Source: an uncultured Algibacter sp.
GTDB lineage: Bacteria; Bacteroidota; Bacteroidia; Flavobacteriales; Flavobacteriaceae
DNA: 64,000 bases
Assembly: GCF_947487575.1 (NCBI RefSeq)
Contig: NZ_CANKXG010000001.1
Coordinates: 310,001 to 374,000, forward strand
Direction: 5' to 3'
In this document: positions 8,907 through 18,373 of the stretch, one piece after another
Layout of the letters: each line of letters begins with the position of its first letter
Numbering within the stretch: the first letter of the stretch is position 1
Position numbers and translations under genes: made by a program
Notes under the pieces: generated by a model
The model's database searches: none
The model's input: the letters and a program-made list of their open reading frames with translations, nothing else
Told to the model about the DNA's origin: nothing

Positions 8907-9266
8907 TTATTCCCTTTCTGTAGGAACAGAAGTGACATTATTTTGATCGTCAATAATTATATTATATTCAAAACATGTGCTCATATTTACATTAATTTCT
9001 ATAGGATTAGCTTCACCTTGTATTTCAACAGTATACTCAATTTGGCCAGCATCATAATATACCCAATCAGATACTGTTCCTGTTTCTATGTTATTAATAT
9101 TTTCAGTATTACCATTAGATGTTTTAATTTGAACACTCGCTTTATCTGTTCCATTATTAGTAATTTTTGCTCTTGGTCTTGAATTGTCACATCCAGAAGA
9201 GCATGAAGTAATGCTACTAAAAGTCATAATTAAGACTAATACTGGTATTAATAATTTACATTTCAT
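8907..9266 (-). CDS. small lipoprotein, hypothetical
   Basis: 119 residues. A signal peptide with basic start MKCK, a hydrophobic core and lipobox ITSC (Cys22) marks a lipoprotein. The mature part begins SSGCDNSRPRAKITNNGTDK and appears all-beta, with another Cys near the C terminus. No enzymatic motif is visible. The sequence resembles small outer-membrane or periplasmic beta-sandwich proteins of Bacteroidota, but I cannot name a family. It is monocistronic, with a hairpin terminator just downstream and an AT-rich 180-bp upstream region. Confidence 0.75.
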   Translation of the reverse strand: MKCKLLIPVLVLIMTFSSITSCSSGCDNSRPRAKITNNGTDKASVQIKTSNGNTENINNIETGTVSDWVYYDAGQIEYTVEIQGEANPIEINVNMSTCFEYNIIIDDQNNVTSVPTERE

Positions 9267-9449
9267 AATGTTTTGTTTAAGTTGTTTCAGTTTATAAATT
9301 TTTTATAAAAATTAGATTCGGGGAAGATAGTATATTTTTACTTATAATCGATTAAAAGTAAAAAAAAATCGATGTAATGCATTTATGTATAATAAGACTA
9401 TTCTTTTTTAATGACAACTTCAATTCAAATTTTAATCTCTAATGTAAAT

Positions 9450-10550
9450 TTAAAACTCAAATTTTAACTGTACACTAACACTCTTTTTCAATTCAGGTTT
9501 TTTCTTTTTTTCAGTATTTAAATTAGACATAGAAATACCAAGTAAACGCACAGAATTAGTCATTTTTTCTTGATACAATAAATCTTTGGCGGTTTCTAAA
9601 ATTACATTTTTATCACTAATATAGTAAGGCAATGTTTTACTTCGGGTTTGTAGAGTAAAATCGCTATATTTTATTTTTAAGGTTACTGTTTTTCCAGCCA
9701 CTTTACTTTTTAGTAAACGTCTTGAAACCTCTTCTGCAATATGCTCTAATTTTTCAAGCATAAATACCTCAGAAGATAGGTTTTCACTAAATGTACGCTC
9801 CGCAGCTAAACTCTTTCGAGTTCTATGTGGTTTTACTTCGCTGTTTTGAATACCTCTTACAATGTAATAGTAATACCTACCAGATTTTCCAAAGTTTTCA
9901 TCTAGATATTCTAAAGATTTTTGCTTCAAATCCAATCCTGTAAAAATGCCTTTTTGATACATTTTTTCAGCAGTAACCTTACCAACGCCATAGAATTTTC
10001 TAATGTCTAATTTTTCCAAAAACTCAAGAACTTCTTCTGGATTAACCGTTTTTTGCCCGTTAGGTTTATTATAATCACTGGCTACTTTAGCAATAAATTT
10101 ATTAATGGAAATACCTGCTGATGCGGTTAATCCAACTTCATTTAAAATACGTGCACGAATCTCTTCAGCAATTAAAGAGGCACTTGGGTTTCCTTTTTTA
10201 TTTTTAGTAACATCTAAATAGGCTTCATCAAGCGATAGGGGTTCAACCAAATCGGTATAATCATAAAATATTTTTCTAATTTTTTTTGATATTTCAGTAT
10301 ATCTCTCAAAATGTGGTCTCACAAAAATTAATTCTGGACAAAGTTTAGCGGCTAAACGCCCAGCCATAGCACTTTTTACGCCAAACTTTCTGGCCTCATA
10401 ACTTGCAGCACTTACCACACCTCGCTTTCCGCCACCACCAACAGCAATAGCTTTACCTTTTAAATCTGGGTTATCCATTTGTTCTACAGAAGCATAAAAG
10501 GCATCCATATCTACATGAATAATTTTTCGTAACGGTAAATTGGTTGACAT
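9450..10550 (-). CDS. dinB: DNA polymerase IV (Y-family translesion polymerase)
   Basis: 366 residues, the usual length. The N-terminal palm motif IHVDMDAFYASVEQ gives the metal-binding Asp14. The second acidic motif LSLDEAYLDVT supplies the Asp-Glu pair near residue 110. Helix-hairpin-helix and little-finger regions follow. The extreme C terminus QLKFEF resembles a beta-clamp-binding peptide. The enzyme carries out error-prone bypass of damaged template and is typically damage induced. I did not find a convincing LexA-type operator upstream. Confidence 0.95.
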   Translation of the reverse strand: MSTNLPLRKIIHVDMDAFYASVEQMDNPDLKGKAIAVGGGGKRGVVSAASYEARKFGVKSAMAGRLAAKLCPELIFVRPHFERYTEISKKIRKIFYDYTDLVEPLSLDEAYLDVTKNKKGNPSASLIAEEIRARILNEVGLTASAGISINKFIAKVASDYNKPNGQKTVNPEEVLEFLEKLDIRKFYGVGKVTAEKMYQKGIFTGLDLKQKSLEYLDENFGKSGRYYYYIVRGIQNSEVKPHRTRKSLAAERTFSENLSSEVFMLEKLEHIAEEVSRRLLKSKVAGKTVTLKIKYSDFTLQTRSKTLPYYISDKNVILETAKDLLYQEKMTNSVRLLGISMSNLNTEKKKKPELKKSVSVQLKFEF

Positions 10551-10603
10551 AACGTAAATTTATACAATAAATACCTTTAACTAAAATAAGATTTAGATAC
10601 TAA

Positions 10604-11083
10604 ATGATAGAAATTGAACGCAAATTTTTAGTGACTTCGGAAACCTTTAAAAAAGAAGCCTTTAAGTCAACTAGAATTATTCAAGGTTATTTAAACTCGC
10701 ATAAACAAAGAGCAGTTAGGGTTAGACTAAAAGGTGAGTTGGGCTATTTAACTATAAAAGGAGAATCCTCAAAAAATGGGCTATCTCGTTTTGAATGGGA
10801 AAAAGAGATTGTTAAAACAGAAGCTCAAGAATTATTAAATTTGTGTGAACCTGGAGTTATTGATAAAATGCGTTATGAAATAAAAGTAGGACATCACATT
10901 TTTGAAGTCGACACTTTTTTTGGAGATAATGAAGGATTAATTATTGCCGAAATAGAATTGGATAATGAAGAAGATACTTTTGAAAAACCAAGTTGGTTAG
11001 GAAAAGAAGTGTCGGGAGAAATAAAATATTATAATTCGCAATTAAGTAAGCAACCCTATAACACATGGGGTAATAATTTATAA
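10604..11083 (+). CDS. CYTH domain protein (class IV adenylate cyclase / triphosphatase fold)
   Basis: 159 residues. The opening IEIERKFLV is the signature ExExK metal and phosphate-binding motif of the CYTH superfamily. Conserved basic and acidic residues follow in AVRVRLKGELGYLTIKG, FEWEKEI, EVDTFFGDNEGLIIAEIEL. Bacterial stand-alone CYTH proteins of this size commonly hydrolyse inorganic tripolyphosphate; the alternative, cAMP formation, is less common. It diverges from dinB across a 53-bp gap and is followed after 13 bases by a lipoprotein gene. Confidence 0.88.
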   Translation: MIEIERKFLVTSETFKKEAFKSTRIIQGYLNSHKQRAVRVRLKGELGYLTIKGESSKNGLSRFEWEKEIVKTEAQELLNLCEPGVIDKMRYEIKVGHHIFEVDTFFGDNEGLIIAEIELDNEEDTFEKPSWLGKEVSGEIKYYNSQLSKQPYNTWGNNL

Positions 11084-11096
11084 AAAACAAAAACTC

Positions 11097-11654
11097 ATGA
11101 AAAAGACATTATTATTTTTCACATTAAGCTTGATTTTATTTTCTTGTAAAGAAGAATCAAAAGCTACCTTGTCTGATATAAATGAAGATATTAAAGTCGT
11201 TGCAAGCAAAATTAAAGATTCTATAGCAATTGAGTCAAAAAAAGCCATTGAAACAGTTTTGCCAAAAACAATAAAACAAATTAAAGAAGAACTTACAGCC
11301 AAGGGCTTTAAAACCTTTGATTATGTTGATGAGAAAACTAAAGACACTATTTTAATGCAACAATATTTTATGGCTTTTTTAAAGAGAGGGCCAATTCGTG
11401 GGCAAAATGAAGAAGAATCTGCAGAACTTCAAAAATTACACATGGAACATTTAGGAAAGATGTACGACATGGGTTATGCTGATATCTCAGGCCCTTTTGG
11501 AGATGATGGCAATATGAGAGGCGTTACAATCTATAACGTACCAACACTAAAAATGGCAGATAGCTTAGCCAATTCTGACCCTATGGTTATTGCAGGAAGA
11601 TTAGAAATTGAAATCCATCCTTGGTGGGCTGGTAAAGGATTCCCGTTAAGATAA
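11097..11654 (+). CDS. lipoprotein with C-terminal YCII-like domain
   Basis: 185 residues. The lipobox LFSC (Cys17) follows a short signal peptide. Residues 20-65 are charged and probably helical. From about residue 80 (MQQYFMAFLKRGPIRGQ) to the end there is a YCII-like ferredoxin-fold domain: HMEHLGKMYDMGYADISGPF, then DSDPMV-like text seen here as NSDPMVIAGRLEIEIHPWW. The YCII family has few characterised members, so the role is unknown. An envelope-anchored YCII domain is less usual than the cytosolic form. It follows the CYTH gene and probably shares its transcript. Confidence 0.75.
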   Translation: MKKTLLFFTLSLILFSCKEESKATLSDINEDIKVVASKIKDSIAIESKKAIETVLPKTIKQIKEELTAKGFKTFDYVDEKTKDTILMQQYFMAFLKRGPIRGQNEEESAELQKLHMEHLGKMYDMGYADISGPFGDDGNMRGVTIYNVPTLKMADSLANSDPMVIAGRLEIEIHPWWAGKGFPLR

Positions 11655-11667
11655 TGTTGAAAATGGA

Positions 11668-14019
11668 CTAATTCGAAATTTCAAACTTTCGTTTCGCCTC
11701 ATTCCCAAACTCATCAACCACAGTAATTAAATGTTTTCCTGCTTTTGGTTTTACGGCTAATTCGTGAATATCCTTGGTGCTGCCAATAAAGGTTTCATCA
11801 ACATACCAAAACACAGTACTTTCAGGCTTTGAGTGTGCTATTTTCAAGATGAGGTTGTTTATTTCTCCATCAAAATCTTTAGGTAAAAAGATGATGTTAT
11901 TCGCTTTCGGATAAATAAAATCAATAGAAACAGAATTATCACCTAAACAATCAGCTCTGTATTTTGGTAAAGGTTTGTAAAACGGATTCTTAGTTTTATA
12001 ATAATAAGCCATTAATGGCGGTAACACAAACCAAGATTTATGCTCAATATTATCCAAATCTTCGCAAGAAGAATTGACTTGAAAAATTTCATTTTTATCA
12101 ACATGAACTAAAATATGATAAGGGCAAGGTTTTGTTTTCAACCCGCTAACTTGAATATATTTTTCTTCTGTAACATCACAATTAAGTGAAGCCCGATGAC
12201 CACTTTGTTTACAAATAGTAACGGCTTGCATTTCATCAAAAGGTTTTGCAAACCAATCGCTATTTGATAATACATCAAAAACATCAAATAAAATTGGCGC
12301 AGCCGTTTGCACACCAACTAAACCAGGGCGACCTTCGCCATCTGCATTTCCAACCCAAACACCAACTACGTAATCTTTGGTAGTTCCAATAGCCCAAGCA
12401 TCACGAAACCCAAAACTTGTACCAGTTTTCCAAGCAATTTGTTTTGAGCCGTCAAAAAATTCCCAACTTTCATCACTTTCAGGTCTATTAACTTCTTTTA
12501 AACTTTGATAAGTTAAAAAGATTGAAGCAGCATCAAACAGCGTTTTATCAGAAGTTTTAATCCCAAAATCAATACTTTCAGAAACCAAAAAAGTGGGTTC
12601 GCAAAACTCATTTGAAAAGTATTCACTTGAATTTTCAGAAAAATGATTTAAGGTAGAAGATAAAGCCGCATAACTTTTACATAAATCCCAAAGGTTACTT
12701 TCTGCGCCACCCAAAGCCAACGATAATCCATAATGATTCGCATTATATTTTAAATCCTTAAGTTTTAATTGCTTCAAATAATGATAAAATCTATCCAATC
12801 CAAACTGTTGTAACATTCTAACAGCAGGAACATTTAAAGAACGTGATAAAGCATGACTTGCCGGAACTGCACCATCATAAGTTTTATCATAATTTTCTGG
12901 ATTATAACTTCCAAATTGAGTAGGCACATCGGCAACCAAAGTATTAGGAAGCAAATCTCCAGAGTCTAACATAGAGGCGTATAAAAAAGGCTTTAAAATA
13001 CTCCCTGTACTTCTAGGTTTATCAATAATATCTACATCCTTTTGGTGGGCTTTATCGGTTGGCGTATTTCCAACATAAGCTAAAACCTGCCTTGTTTTTA
13101 CATTTAAAACTAAAACGGCAGCATTGTAAATTTCATTCTGGCTTAATTGATTATAATGCATTTTAACAATATGATTTACCTGTACTTGAAGTTTGGAGTT
13201 AATGGTTGTTTGAATCCGTTTGCCGTAATATTTCTGAGCTACTTTTTGCAATAAGTGAGGTGCTGTTTGTGGTAAAGGATATGGTTTTTGAGGTAAACCT
13301 TCGGCGATAGAAAGGTTATAGGTAAGTGAATCAATAATTGAGTGGTTTAAAAGTTTTTTTAAAAGACGATTTCGCTTTTTTAATAAATGCTCTTGGTTTT
13401 TACCTGGATAAATTAAACTTGGCGCATTTGGTAAAACAGCAAGGGTAGCACTTTCTGCCCAAGACAATTCATTAGCATTCCTATTAAAATAGCGCCACGA
13501 GGCAGCATCAAGCCCTACTACATTGCCACCAAAAGGCGCATTACTAGAATAATAAGCTAAAATAGCTTCCTTACTTTCCCTAAGCTCAAGTCTAGTTGCT
13601 AAAATTAATTCTTTAAACTTCTCAAAATACGTGCGCTGTTTACCTTTCCTAGATAATCGAATTACCTGTTGTGATAAGGTACTCCCGCCTCGTTTTACAC
13701 TTCCAGATTTTAAATTTCCGAGTAATGCTTTAAAAATAGAAATAGGATTAAACCCAGGATGCTTATAAAAATATTCGTCTTCAAACTGAACAATACACGT
13801 TCTAAATTTTTCTGGAATGGAATCGTTATGCGGAAACCGCCATTGCCCATCTTTCGCTATTTGTGCACCCAACAAGTCATTGTTCGAACTTGTTATTACT
13901 GTTGCCGTAGGGTCTTTAAAAAGTTGACTTGGTAAACAAAATAGATAAGCAATTAATAAAATAACAATAACCGCTGATTTAATTCTATGCCTCCTTATGT
14001 AATTTATAATGTTTCCCAC
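11668..14019 (-). CDS. pbpC: penicillin-binding protein 1C (bifunctional peptidoglycan synthase)
   Basis: 783 residues with GTG start at 14017-14019. A short cytoplasmic tail and one membrane helix (about 13-29) are followed by a GT51 transglycosylase (FEDEYFYKHPGF with the catalytic Glu, then RGGSTLSQQV) and a transpeptidase with STGSILKP (SxxK), SRSLN (SxN) and WKTGTSFG (KTG). A BiPBP-type C-terminal domain follows. It polymerises and cross-links peptidoglycan at the inner membrane. A companion alpha-2-macroglobulin-like gene, common next to pbpC, is not present. The small ORF 14048-14212 lies 28 bases upstream on the same strand. Confidence 0.94.
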   Translation of the reverse strand: MGNIINYIRRHRIKSAVIVILLIAYLFCLPSQLFKDPTATVITSSNNDLLGAQIAKDGQWRFPHNDSIPEKFRTCIVQFEDEYFYKHPGFNPISIFKALLGNLKSGSVKRGGSTLSQQVIRLSRKGKQRTYFEKFKELILATRLELRESKEAILAYYSSNAPFGGNVVGLDAASWRYFNRNANELSWAESATLAVLPNAPSLIYPGKNQEHLLKKRNRLLKKLLNHSIIDSLTYNLSIAEGLPQKPYPLPQTAPHLLQKVAQKYYGKRIQTTINSKLQVQVNHIVKMHYNQLSQNEIYNAAVLVLNVKTRQVLAYVGNTPTDKAHQKDVDIIDKPRSTGSILKPFLYASMLDSGDLLPNTLVADVPTQFGSYNPENYDKTYDGAVPASHALSRSLNVPAVRMLQQFGLDRFYHYLKQLKLKDLKYNANHYGLSLALGGAESNLWDLCKSYAALSSTLNHFSENSSEYFSNEFCEPTFLVSESIDFGIKTSDKTLFDAASIFLTYQSLKEVNRPESDESWEFFDGSKQIAWKTGTSFGFRDAWAIGTTKDYVVGVWVGNADGEGRPGLVGVQTAAPILFDVFDVLSNSDWFAKPFDEMQAVTICKQSGHRASLNCDVTEEKYIQVSGLKTKPCPYHILVHVDKNEIFQVNSSCEDLDNIEHKSWFVLPPLMAYYYKTKNPFYKPLPKYRADCLGDNSVSIDFIYPKANNIIFLPKDFDGEINNLILKIAHSKPESTVFWYVDETFIGSTKDIHELAVKPKAGKHLITVVDEFGNEAKRKFEISN

Positions 14020-14047
14020 TAAAAATATATACTCTAACCAAAGTTAT

Positions 14048-14212
14048 TTAGATGTGTTTTAAGATATTTTTATGAATGTGCTTATCCCAAGTTAATACTT
14101 GTACGCCACTGGAATAATGAATTTGGATATGATGCACATCATATTCAATAATATGACTTAGATATTTAAAAGGATGATGGGTAGCTTGTTTTAGTATTTC
14201 AACCAATTTCAT
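14048..14212 (-). CDS. His-rich 54-aa hypothetical protein
   Basis: A minus-strand ATG at 14212 opens 54 residues beginning MKLVEILKQATHHPFKYLSH and ending KHIHKNILKHI. Nine of the 54 residues are histidine, several paired (HH). There is no signal peptide or membrane helix. It is on the same strand as pbpC and ends 28 bases before it. The composition suggests possible metal binding, but no family is recognised and the ORF could be non-coding. Confidence 0.4.
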   Translation of the reverse strand: MKLVEILKQATHHPFKYLSHIIEYDVHHIQIHYSSGVQVLTWDKHIHKNILKHI

Positions 14213-14277
14213 TACTTAAAACCTATTTTTTTACTAATATAGCTTATTGATAGTACTAAAAGTAAAAACCTGTAATC

Positions 14278-16149
14278 ATTAAGAGTCGCTTAACCATATT
14301 AATTTTAGTAACACTAAGTGTATTAACTACAAAAGGCTATGCACAATTAGGATTTTGCTCTGGTAATTCAGGAAATCCGATTTTTACAGAAACTTTTGGT
14401 AACGGTGCTATAACTCCATTACCACCTGGGACTACAACATATATGTATAGTAGCAATGCACCTAATGACGGTTTTTATAACGTATCCAGTAACACCAATT
14501 GGTTTGGTTGGCATGATATTGTAGACCACACTACTGGAGATACTGATGGACGCATGTTAGTTTTAAATGCCGATTTTACTTCTGGTGAATTTTATAGAAC
14601 AGCTATTAGCGGGCTTTGCGAAAACACAACTTACGAGTTCTCTTCATGGATGGTAAATTTACTACCGTCTTCGGGATGTGGTGGTGTTGGAATCCCAATA
14701 AACGTAAAGTTTGAAATTTGGGATAGTACCGATACTAATTTATTAGCTAGTGGAGATACAGGTAATATTAATGGTACCTCAAGTCCCAATTGGCAACAAT
14801 ATGCTCTAGTCTTTCAAACCTTGCCTGGTCAATCATCAGTAATATTAAAAATGCTTAATAATGGTGTTGGAGGTTGCGGAAACGATTTAGCACTTGATGA
14901 TATTGTTTTTAAATCTTGTGGTGATTCAATTGTAATAGAAGACAACTTAAATACGGATTTAATATCCATCTGTGAAGATGAGCTGCCATATTCAACAACG
15001 CTCACAGCCACACCAGATTTTACTATATTTTCTTCACATTTTTATCAATGGCAAGAAAGCACAGATGGCATAAATTGGGTAGATATTGTAGGAGAAACAA
15101 ATAATAGTTATGTGACGCTTCCAACAAATAACACCACTTTCTATAGAGTAAAAGTTGCAGAAGATGTTATAAATGTAAATAATGACTCTTGTAATTCTTC
15201 CTCCGAAACTTATGAAATTAGAGTTGTCCCTAACCCCATTTCGCCTATAAGCAATGGCTATTTAATGATATGTGAGGACGACTCAACACCATTAACTGTA
15301 ACCGTTCCAGCAGGCGTTATGGTTAATTGGTACGATGCAAATGTTGGAGGGAATTTATTAATAGCAAATAGCACATCCTATAACCCAAGTGCCTCTGGAA
15401 TATATTACGCCGAAGCCCAAACAATTGATGGCGAATGTGTATCCGCTTCAAGAACTGCTATGCAAATAGATTATTTCGAAATACCAGAAGTTACCGATGA
15501 AACCCTAGAATTCTGTGAAAACACCTCAATAACATTACATGCCAACGCAACAGATCCAGGAGCTGTTACCTCTTACTTATGGAATAATGGTAGTGTTTCA
15601 GAACAGATTGATATTTCAAACCCAGGAACATATTCGGTTGTAGTTTCAAACAATACGTGTAGTATCACAAAAACAATAATAGTGTCGCAAATTGATAATC
15701 CTATTTTAGAAGGTATAACTTCAAAAGGGACCAATATCATTATCACACCATTACCCGTTGGCGATTTTTTATATTCTATAGATGGCACAACATTTCAAAC
15801 CAATCCTGTATTTTTAAATATTGAAGGCGGGCAATATACCATTTACGTAAAGCATCAAGATTGCAACCAAGTGTTCACAACCCAACACATTCACTTTTAT
15901 ATTCCAGAATTTTTCACACCAAATGGAGATACTATAAACGATACCTTTAATTTAAAAGGCATCGAATTTTTTAGTTTTTCACAAGTATCTATTTTCGATA
16001 GGTACGGAAAACTTATTAAAAATGGAGTAAACACAAATCTTTCTTGGGATGGAACCCTTAACGGAGAACTTTTACCAACAGGCGATTATTGGTATATCAT
16101 TACTATCGAAGGGCAGAAATTTACAGGACACGTTACCTTAAAACGTTAA
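14278..16149 (+). CDS. type IX secretion substrate with gliding-motility-type (type B) C-terminal sorting domain; start codon apparently ATT
   Basis: The frame is open from a TAA at 14263. A good signal peptide (RLTILILVTLSVLTTKGYAQ) begins right after ATT AAG at 14278, but no ATG, GTG or TTG exists before 14443, which lies past the signal peptide. I infer initiation at ATT 14278 or a recent loss of the ATG. The mature protein has a carbohydrate-binding-like N-terminal module (GRMLVLNADFTSG), several Ig-like repeats (WYDANVGGN, LWNNGS) and the C-terminal sorting domain PEFFTPNGDTINDTFNLKG ... FDRYGKLI ... WDGTLNGE, ending GHVTLKR. Such proteins cross the outer membrane via SprA-type machinery and are surface-attached or released. 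Confidence 0.8.
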   Translation: MKSRLTILILVTLSVLTTKGYAQLGFCSGNSGNPIFTETFGNGAITPLPPGTTTYMYSSNAPNDGFYNVSSNTNWFGWHDIVDHTTGDTDGRMLVLNADFTSGEFYRTAISGLCENTTYEFSSWMVNLLPSSGCGGVGIPINVKFEIWDSTDTNLLASGDTGNINGTSSPNWQQYALVFQTLPGQSSVILKMLNNGVGGCGNDLALDDIVFKSCGDSIVIEDNLNTDLISICEDELPYSTTLTATPDFTIFSSHFYQWQESTDGINWVDIVGETNNSYVTLPTNNTTFYRVKVAEDVINVNNDSCNSSSETYEIRVVPNPISPISNGYLMICEDDSTPLTVTVPAGVMVNWYDANVGGNLLIANSTSYNPSASGIYYAEAQTIDGECVSASRTAMQIDYFEIPEVTDETLEFCENTSITLHANATDPGAVTSYLWNNGSVSEQIDISNPGTYSVVVSNNTCSITKTIIVSQIDNPILEGITSKGTNIIITPLPVGDFLYSIDGTTFQTNPVFLNIEGGQYTIYVKHQDCNQVFTTQHIHFYIPEFFTPNGDTINDTFNLKGIEFFSFSQVSIFDRYGKLIKNGVNTNLSWDGTLNGELLPTGDYWYIITIEGQKFTGHVTLKR

Positions 16150-16157
16150 AATAATTT

Positions 16158-16259
16158 GGGCGTTATCCTAAAAAAAGGGTCGGGCTTTCCGTTCCAAGTC
16201 CTCGCTTCTGCTCTAAGGTGCAAAAGCTGTGGGCTATCCACTTCAATCCCTAATGCGGG
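16158..16259 (-). repeat. dispersed intergenic repeat, copy 1 (minus orientation)
   Basis: Read on the minus strand it begins CCCGCATTAGGGATTGAAGT, continues GGATAGCCCACAGC, then GCGAGGACTTGGAACGGAAA followed by GCCCGACCC, and ends ATAACGCCC. The same ordered blocks occur at 44425-44515 and at the edges of 33808-34004. The ends are inverted (GCGTTA-like / TAACGC). It fills the gap between the type IX substrate gene and the esterase-like gene. Confidence 0.8.
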
Positions 16260-16325
16260 TGGGTTCCCTAAGGCATGTGTTTCTCTGTAGACTTTTTGTT
16301 TTTATCTAATTTTTAGTGAAAAAAA

Positions 16326-17465
16326 TTACAATTTAACTATATACTTCACTTTCTCTCCTTTTGATATAAAAACTAATGCGTCAAAATGCTTAAACCAATT
16401 TGTTTTATCTTTTTTTAGATTAAACATTCCCACATACTCTTTGTTCGCATAATCTGGATTTTCATTAATTATTTGTTTAGAATCGATAAAATAATTATTT
16501 TCAGTTGAAGGTAGAAAGTGAAGTAAGTTCTCTTTGTCTTTACTTGATTTTTCAATCCACTTATCTTTTCTGTAAGGCATATGAATTGATGAAATAGCTA
16601 TATGATACGATATATCTGGGTTCATTTTCACGAATTGACCTCCCATGGTTTGTCCTTTCATAAAATCATATTCGTATTTTGCCATATGAGCATTAGCTAA
16701 CCAAACAATGAATTTTTTTTTAGGCATTGTTTTGATAAGAAAATCAAGATTTTTAGCCATTTGTTTATCCCTGATGGAAATAGCTTTTGCTCCATTTGAA
16801 TTAAGCATTAAAACATTACTTTTAAAGCTTTCTATAATTTGTTTCCAAATTGGGTTTGATTCAACTGTTTTATCGTTCAGTAATTTATCTAACGTACTTA
16901 TCAAATAATTAATATCCTTTTTTGTCAGTTGATTTCTAACTTTGAATTTCTTACGCCTTACAACGTCAATAAACGCAATGAATTTATTATCAAAATCTAT
17001 TTTATTTTCTTCTAAAAAGTTTTTTATACTTTTTGAAAGATTGTAATACGAATAAGGGCCCTCATATTGATTATCAAAACCCCAAAGAGTAACATTGTTT
17101 TTTTCTAAAAAACTGAATAAATCTAGACATTGATAGGAGTTAGACCACATTCCAAAGATATTTCTTTTGTTATGGTCAAAATATAAACCGAAAAAATCGC
17201 TTTCAAAAGCAATGTCTTTATAACCATGTTTTAAAACCAGATATTTAACAAATTCTGTTTTGGCTTTAAAATCGGATGCTATATGATGTTCAGCTTCTCC
17301 TAAAAAGACAATTTTTTTGTCAGTTAAGTTTGTATCTAAAATATTTTTAACATCTTCAGTTAAAAGATTTTTCATTGAGTTCAATTCGTGGATATTTTCT
17401 TTGATTTGAGCTAAAATAGAATTTAAACTAAAAATCATAAAAAGTAATATTGTCAGTTTCTTCAT
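16326..17465 (-). CDS. secreted erythromycin-esterase-like protein
   Basis: 379 residues. A signal peptide (MKKLTILLFMIFSLNSILAQ, cleavage after Ala19) is followed by the family core: FLGEAEHH (Glu57, His60, His61), a helix with TEFVKYLVLKHGY, IAFESDFFG (Glu88), and WLANAHMAK near residue 257 where these enzymes have a conserved His. The erythromycin esterase superfamily includes true macrolide esterases and many unrelated hydrolases, so a resistance role should not be assumed. It is transcribed alone, opposite lpxH, with a repeat element at its 3' side. Confidence 0.75.
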   Translation of the reverse strand: MKKLTILLFMIFSLNSILAQIKENIHELNSMKNLLTEDVKNILDTNLTDKKIVFLGEAEHHIASDFKAKTEFVKYLVLKHGYKDIAFESDFFGLYFDHNKRNIFGMWSNSYQCLDLFSFLEKNNVTLWGFDNQYEGPYSYYNLSKSIKNFLEENKIDFDNKFIAFIDVVRRKKFKVRNQLTKKDINYLISTLDKLLNDKTVESNPIWKQIIESFKSNVLMLNSNGAKAISIRDKQMAKNLDFLIKTMPKKKFIVWLANAHMAKYEYDFMKGQTMGGQFVKMNPDISYHIAISSIHMPYRKDKWIEKSSKDKENLLHFLPSTENNYFIDSKQIINENPDYANKEYVGMFNLKKDKTNWFKHFDALVFISKGEKVKYIVKL

Positions 17466-17620
17466 ATTGTTACTAATTTTAGCGGATATGTCTCGTTTTA
17501 ATGACTTATATTCAACACCAACTAAAATAGTTTATTTTTCTCACGAAATCAAGTCTATAACCACTTTATAAATTTTAACAGCAAAGATTCTCGCAATCGC
17601 AGGAATTAGTATATTTACGC

Positions 17621-18373
17621 ATGCAAATCCCAAAAGGAAAAAAAATATACTTCGCTTCAGATAATCATTTAGGAGCACCAACAAAGGAAGCTTCTTTTCC
17701 TCGCGAAAAGAAATTTGTAGCTTGGTTGGACGAGGTTAAGCACAATGCAGCCGCTATTTTCCTTTTAGGCGATTTATTCGATTTTTGGATGGAATTTAAA
17801 ACCGTAGTTCCAAAAGGATTTACCAGAACATTGGGTAAACTAGCTGAAATTTCAGATTCTGGAATTCCTATTTATTACTTTGTTGGGAATCACGACCTTT
17901 GGATGAATGGCTATTTTGAAGAAGAACTCAATATTCCTGTTTATCACCAACCAAAAGAATTTACCTTTAATGATAAAACCTTTTTAATTGGTCATGGTGA
18001 TGGCTTAGGGCCAGGAGATAAAGGTTATAAACGCATGAAAAAAGTGTTTACAAACCCCTTTTGTAAATGGTTATTCCGTTGGTTACACCCAGACTTAGGA
18101 GTACGAATGGCACAACACCTATCAGTAAAAAATAAACTTATTTCTGGCGATAACGATACTAAATTCCTTGGCGAAGAAAACGAATGGCTTGTACAATATT
18201 GCAAACGAAAATTAGAAAGCAAACACCGTGATTTCTTTGTGTTTGGTCACAGACACTTACCGCTTAATATAAACCTCAACGAAAAATCAAAATACATTAA
18301 TCTAGGCGATTGGATTCAATATTATACTTATGGTGTTTTTGATGGAGAAAATTTAAAATTGAAGGAATTTTAA
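17621..18373 (+). CDS. lpxH: UDP-2,3-diacylglucosamine diphosphatase (lipid A synthesis)
   Basis: 250 residues of a calcineurin-type metallophosphoesterase. Metal-binding motifs in order are ASDNHLG (near residue 13), LLGDLFDFW, VGNHDLW, IGHGDG and FGHRHLP. The enzyme removes UMP from UDP-2,3-diacylglucosamine to give lipid X at the inner membrane. Other bacterial metallophosphoesterases resemble it, but length and motif spacing fit LpxH. The stop codon overlaps that of the convergent MFS gene across TTAA. Confidence 0.85.
   Translation: MQIPKGKKIYFASDNHLGAPTKEASFPREKKFVAWLDEVKHNAAAIFLLGDLFDFWMEFKTVVPKGFTRTLGKLAEISDSGIPIYYFVGNHDLWMNGYFEEELNIPVYHQPKEFTFNDKTFLIGHGDGLGPGDKGYKRMKKVFTNPFCKWLFRWLHPDLGVRMAQHLSVKNKLISGDNDTKFLGEENEWLVQYCKRKLESKHRDFFVFGHRHLPLNINLNEKSKYINLGDWIQYYTYGVFDGENLKLKEF

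Noticed and set aside
16326-17465. Macrolide-resistance gene
   Set aside because: The family is broad, and this member is exported and has no resistance context, so a resistance label is not supported.
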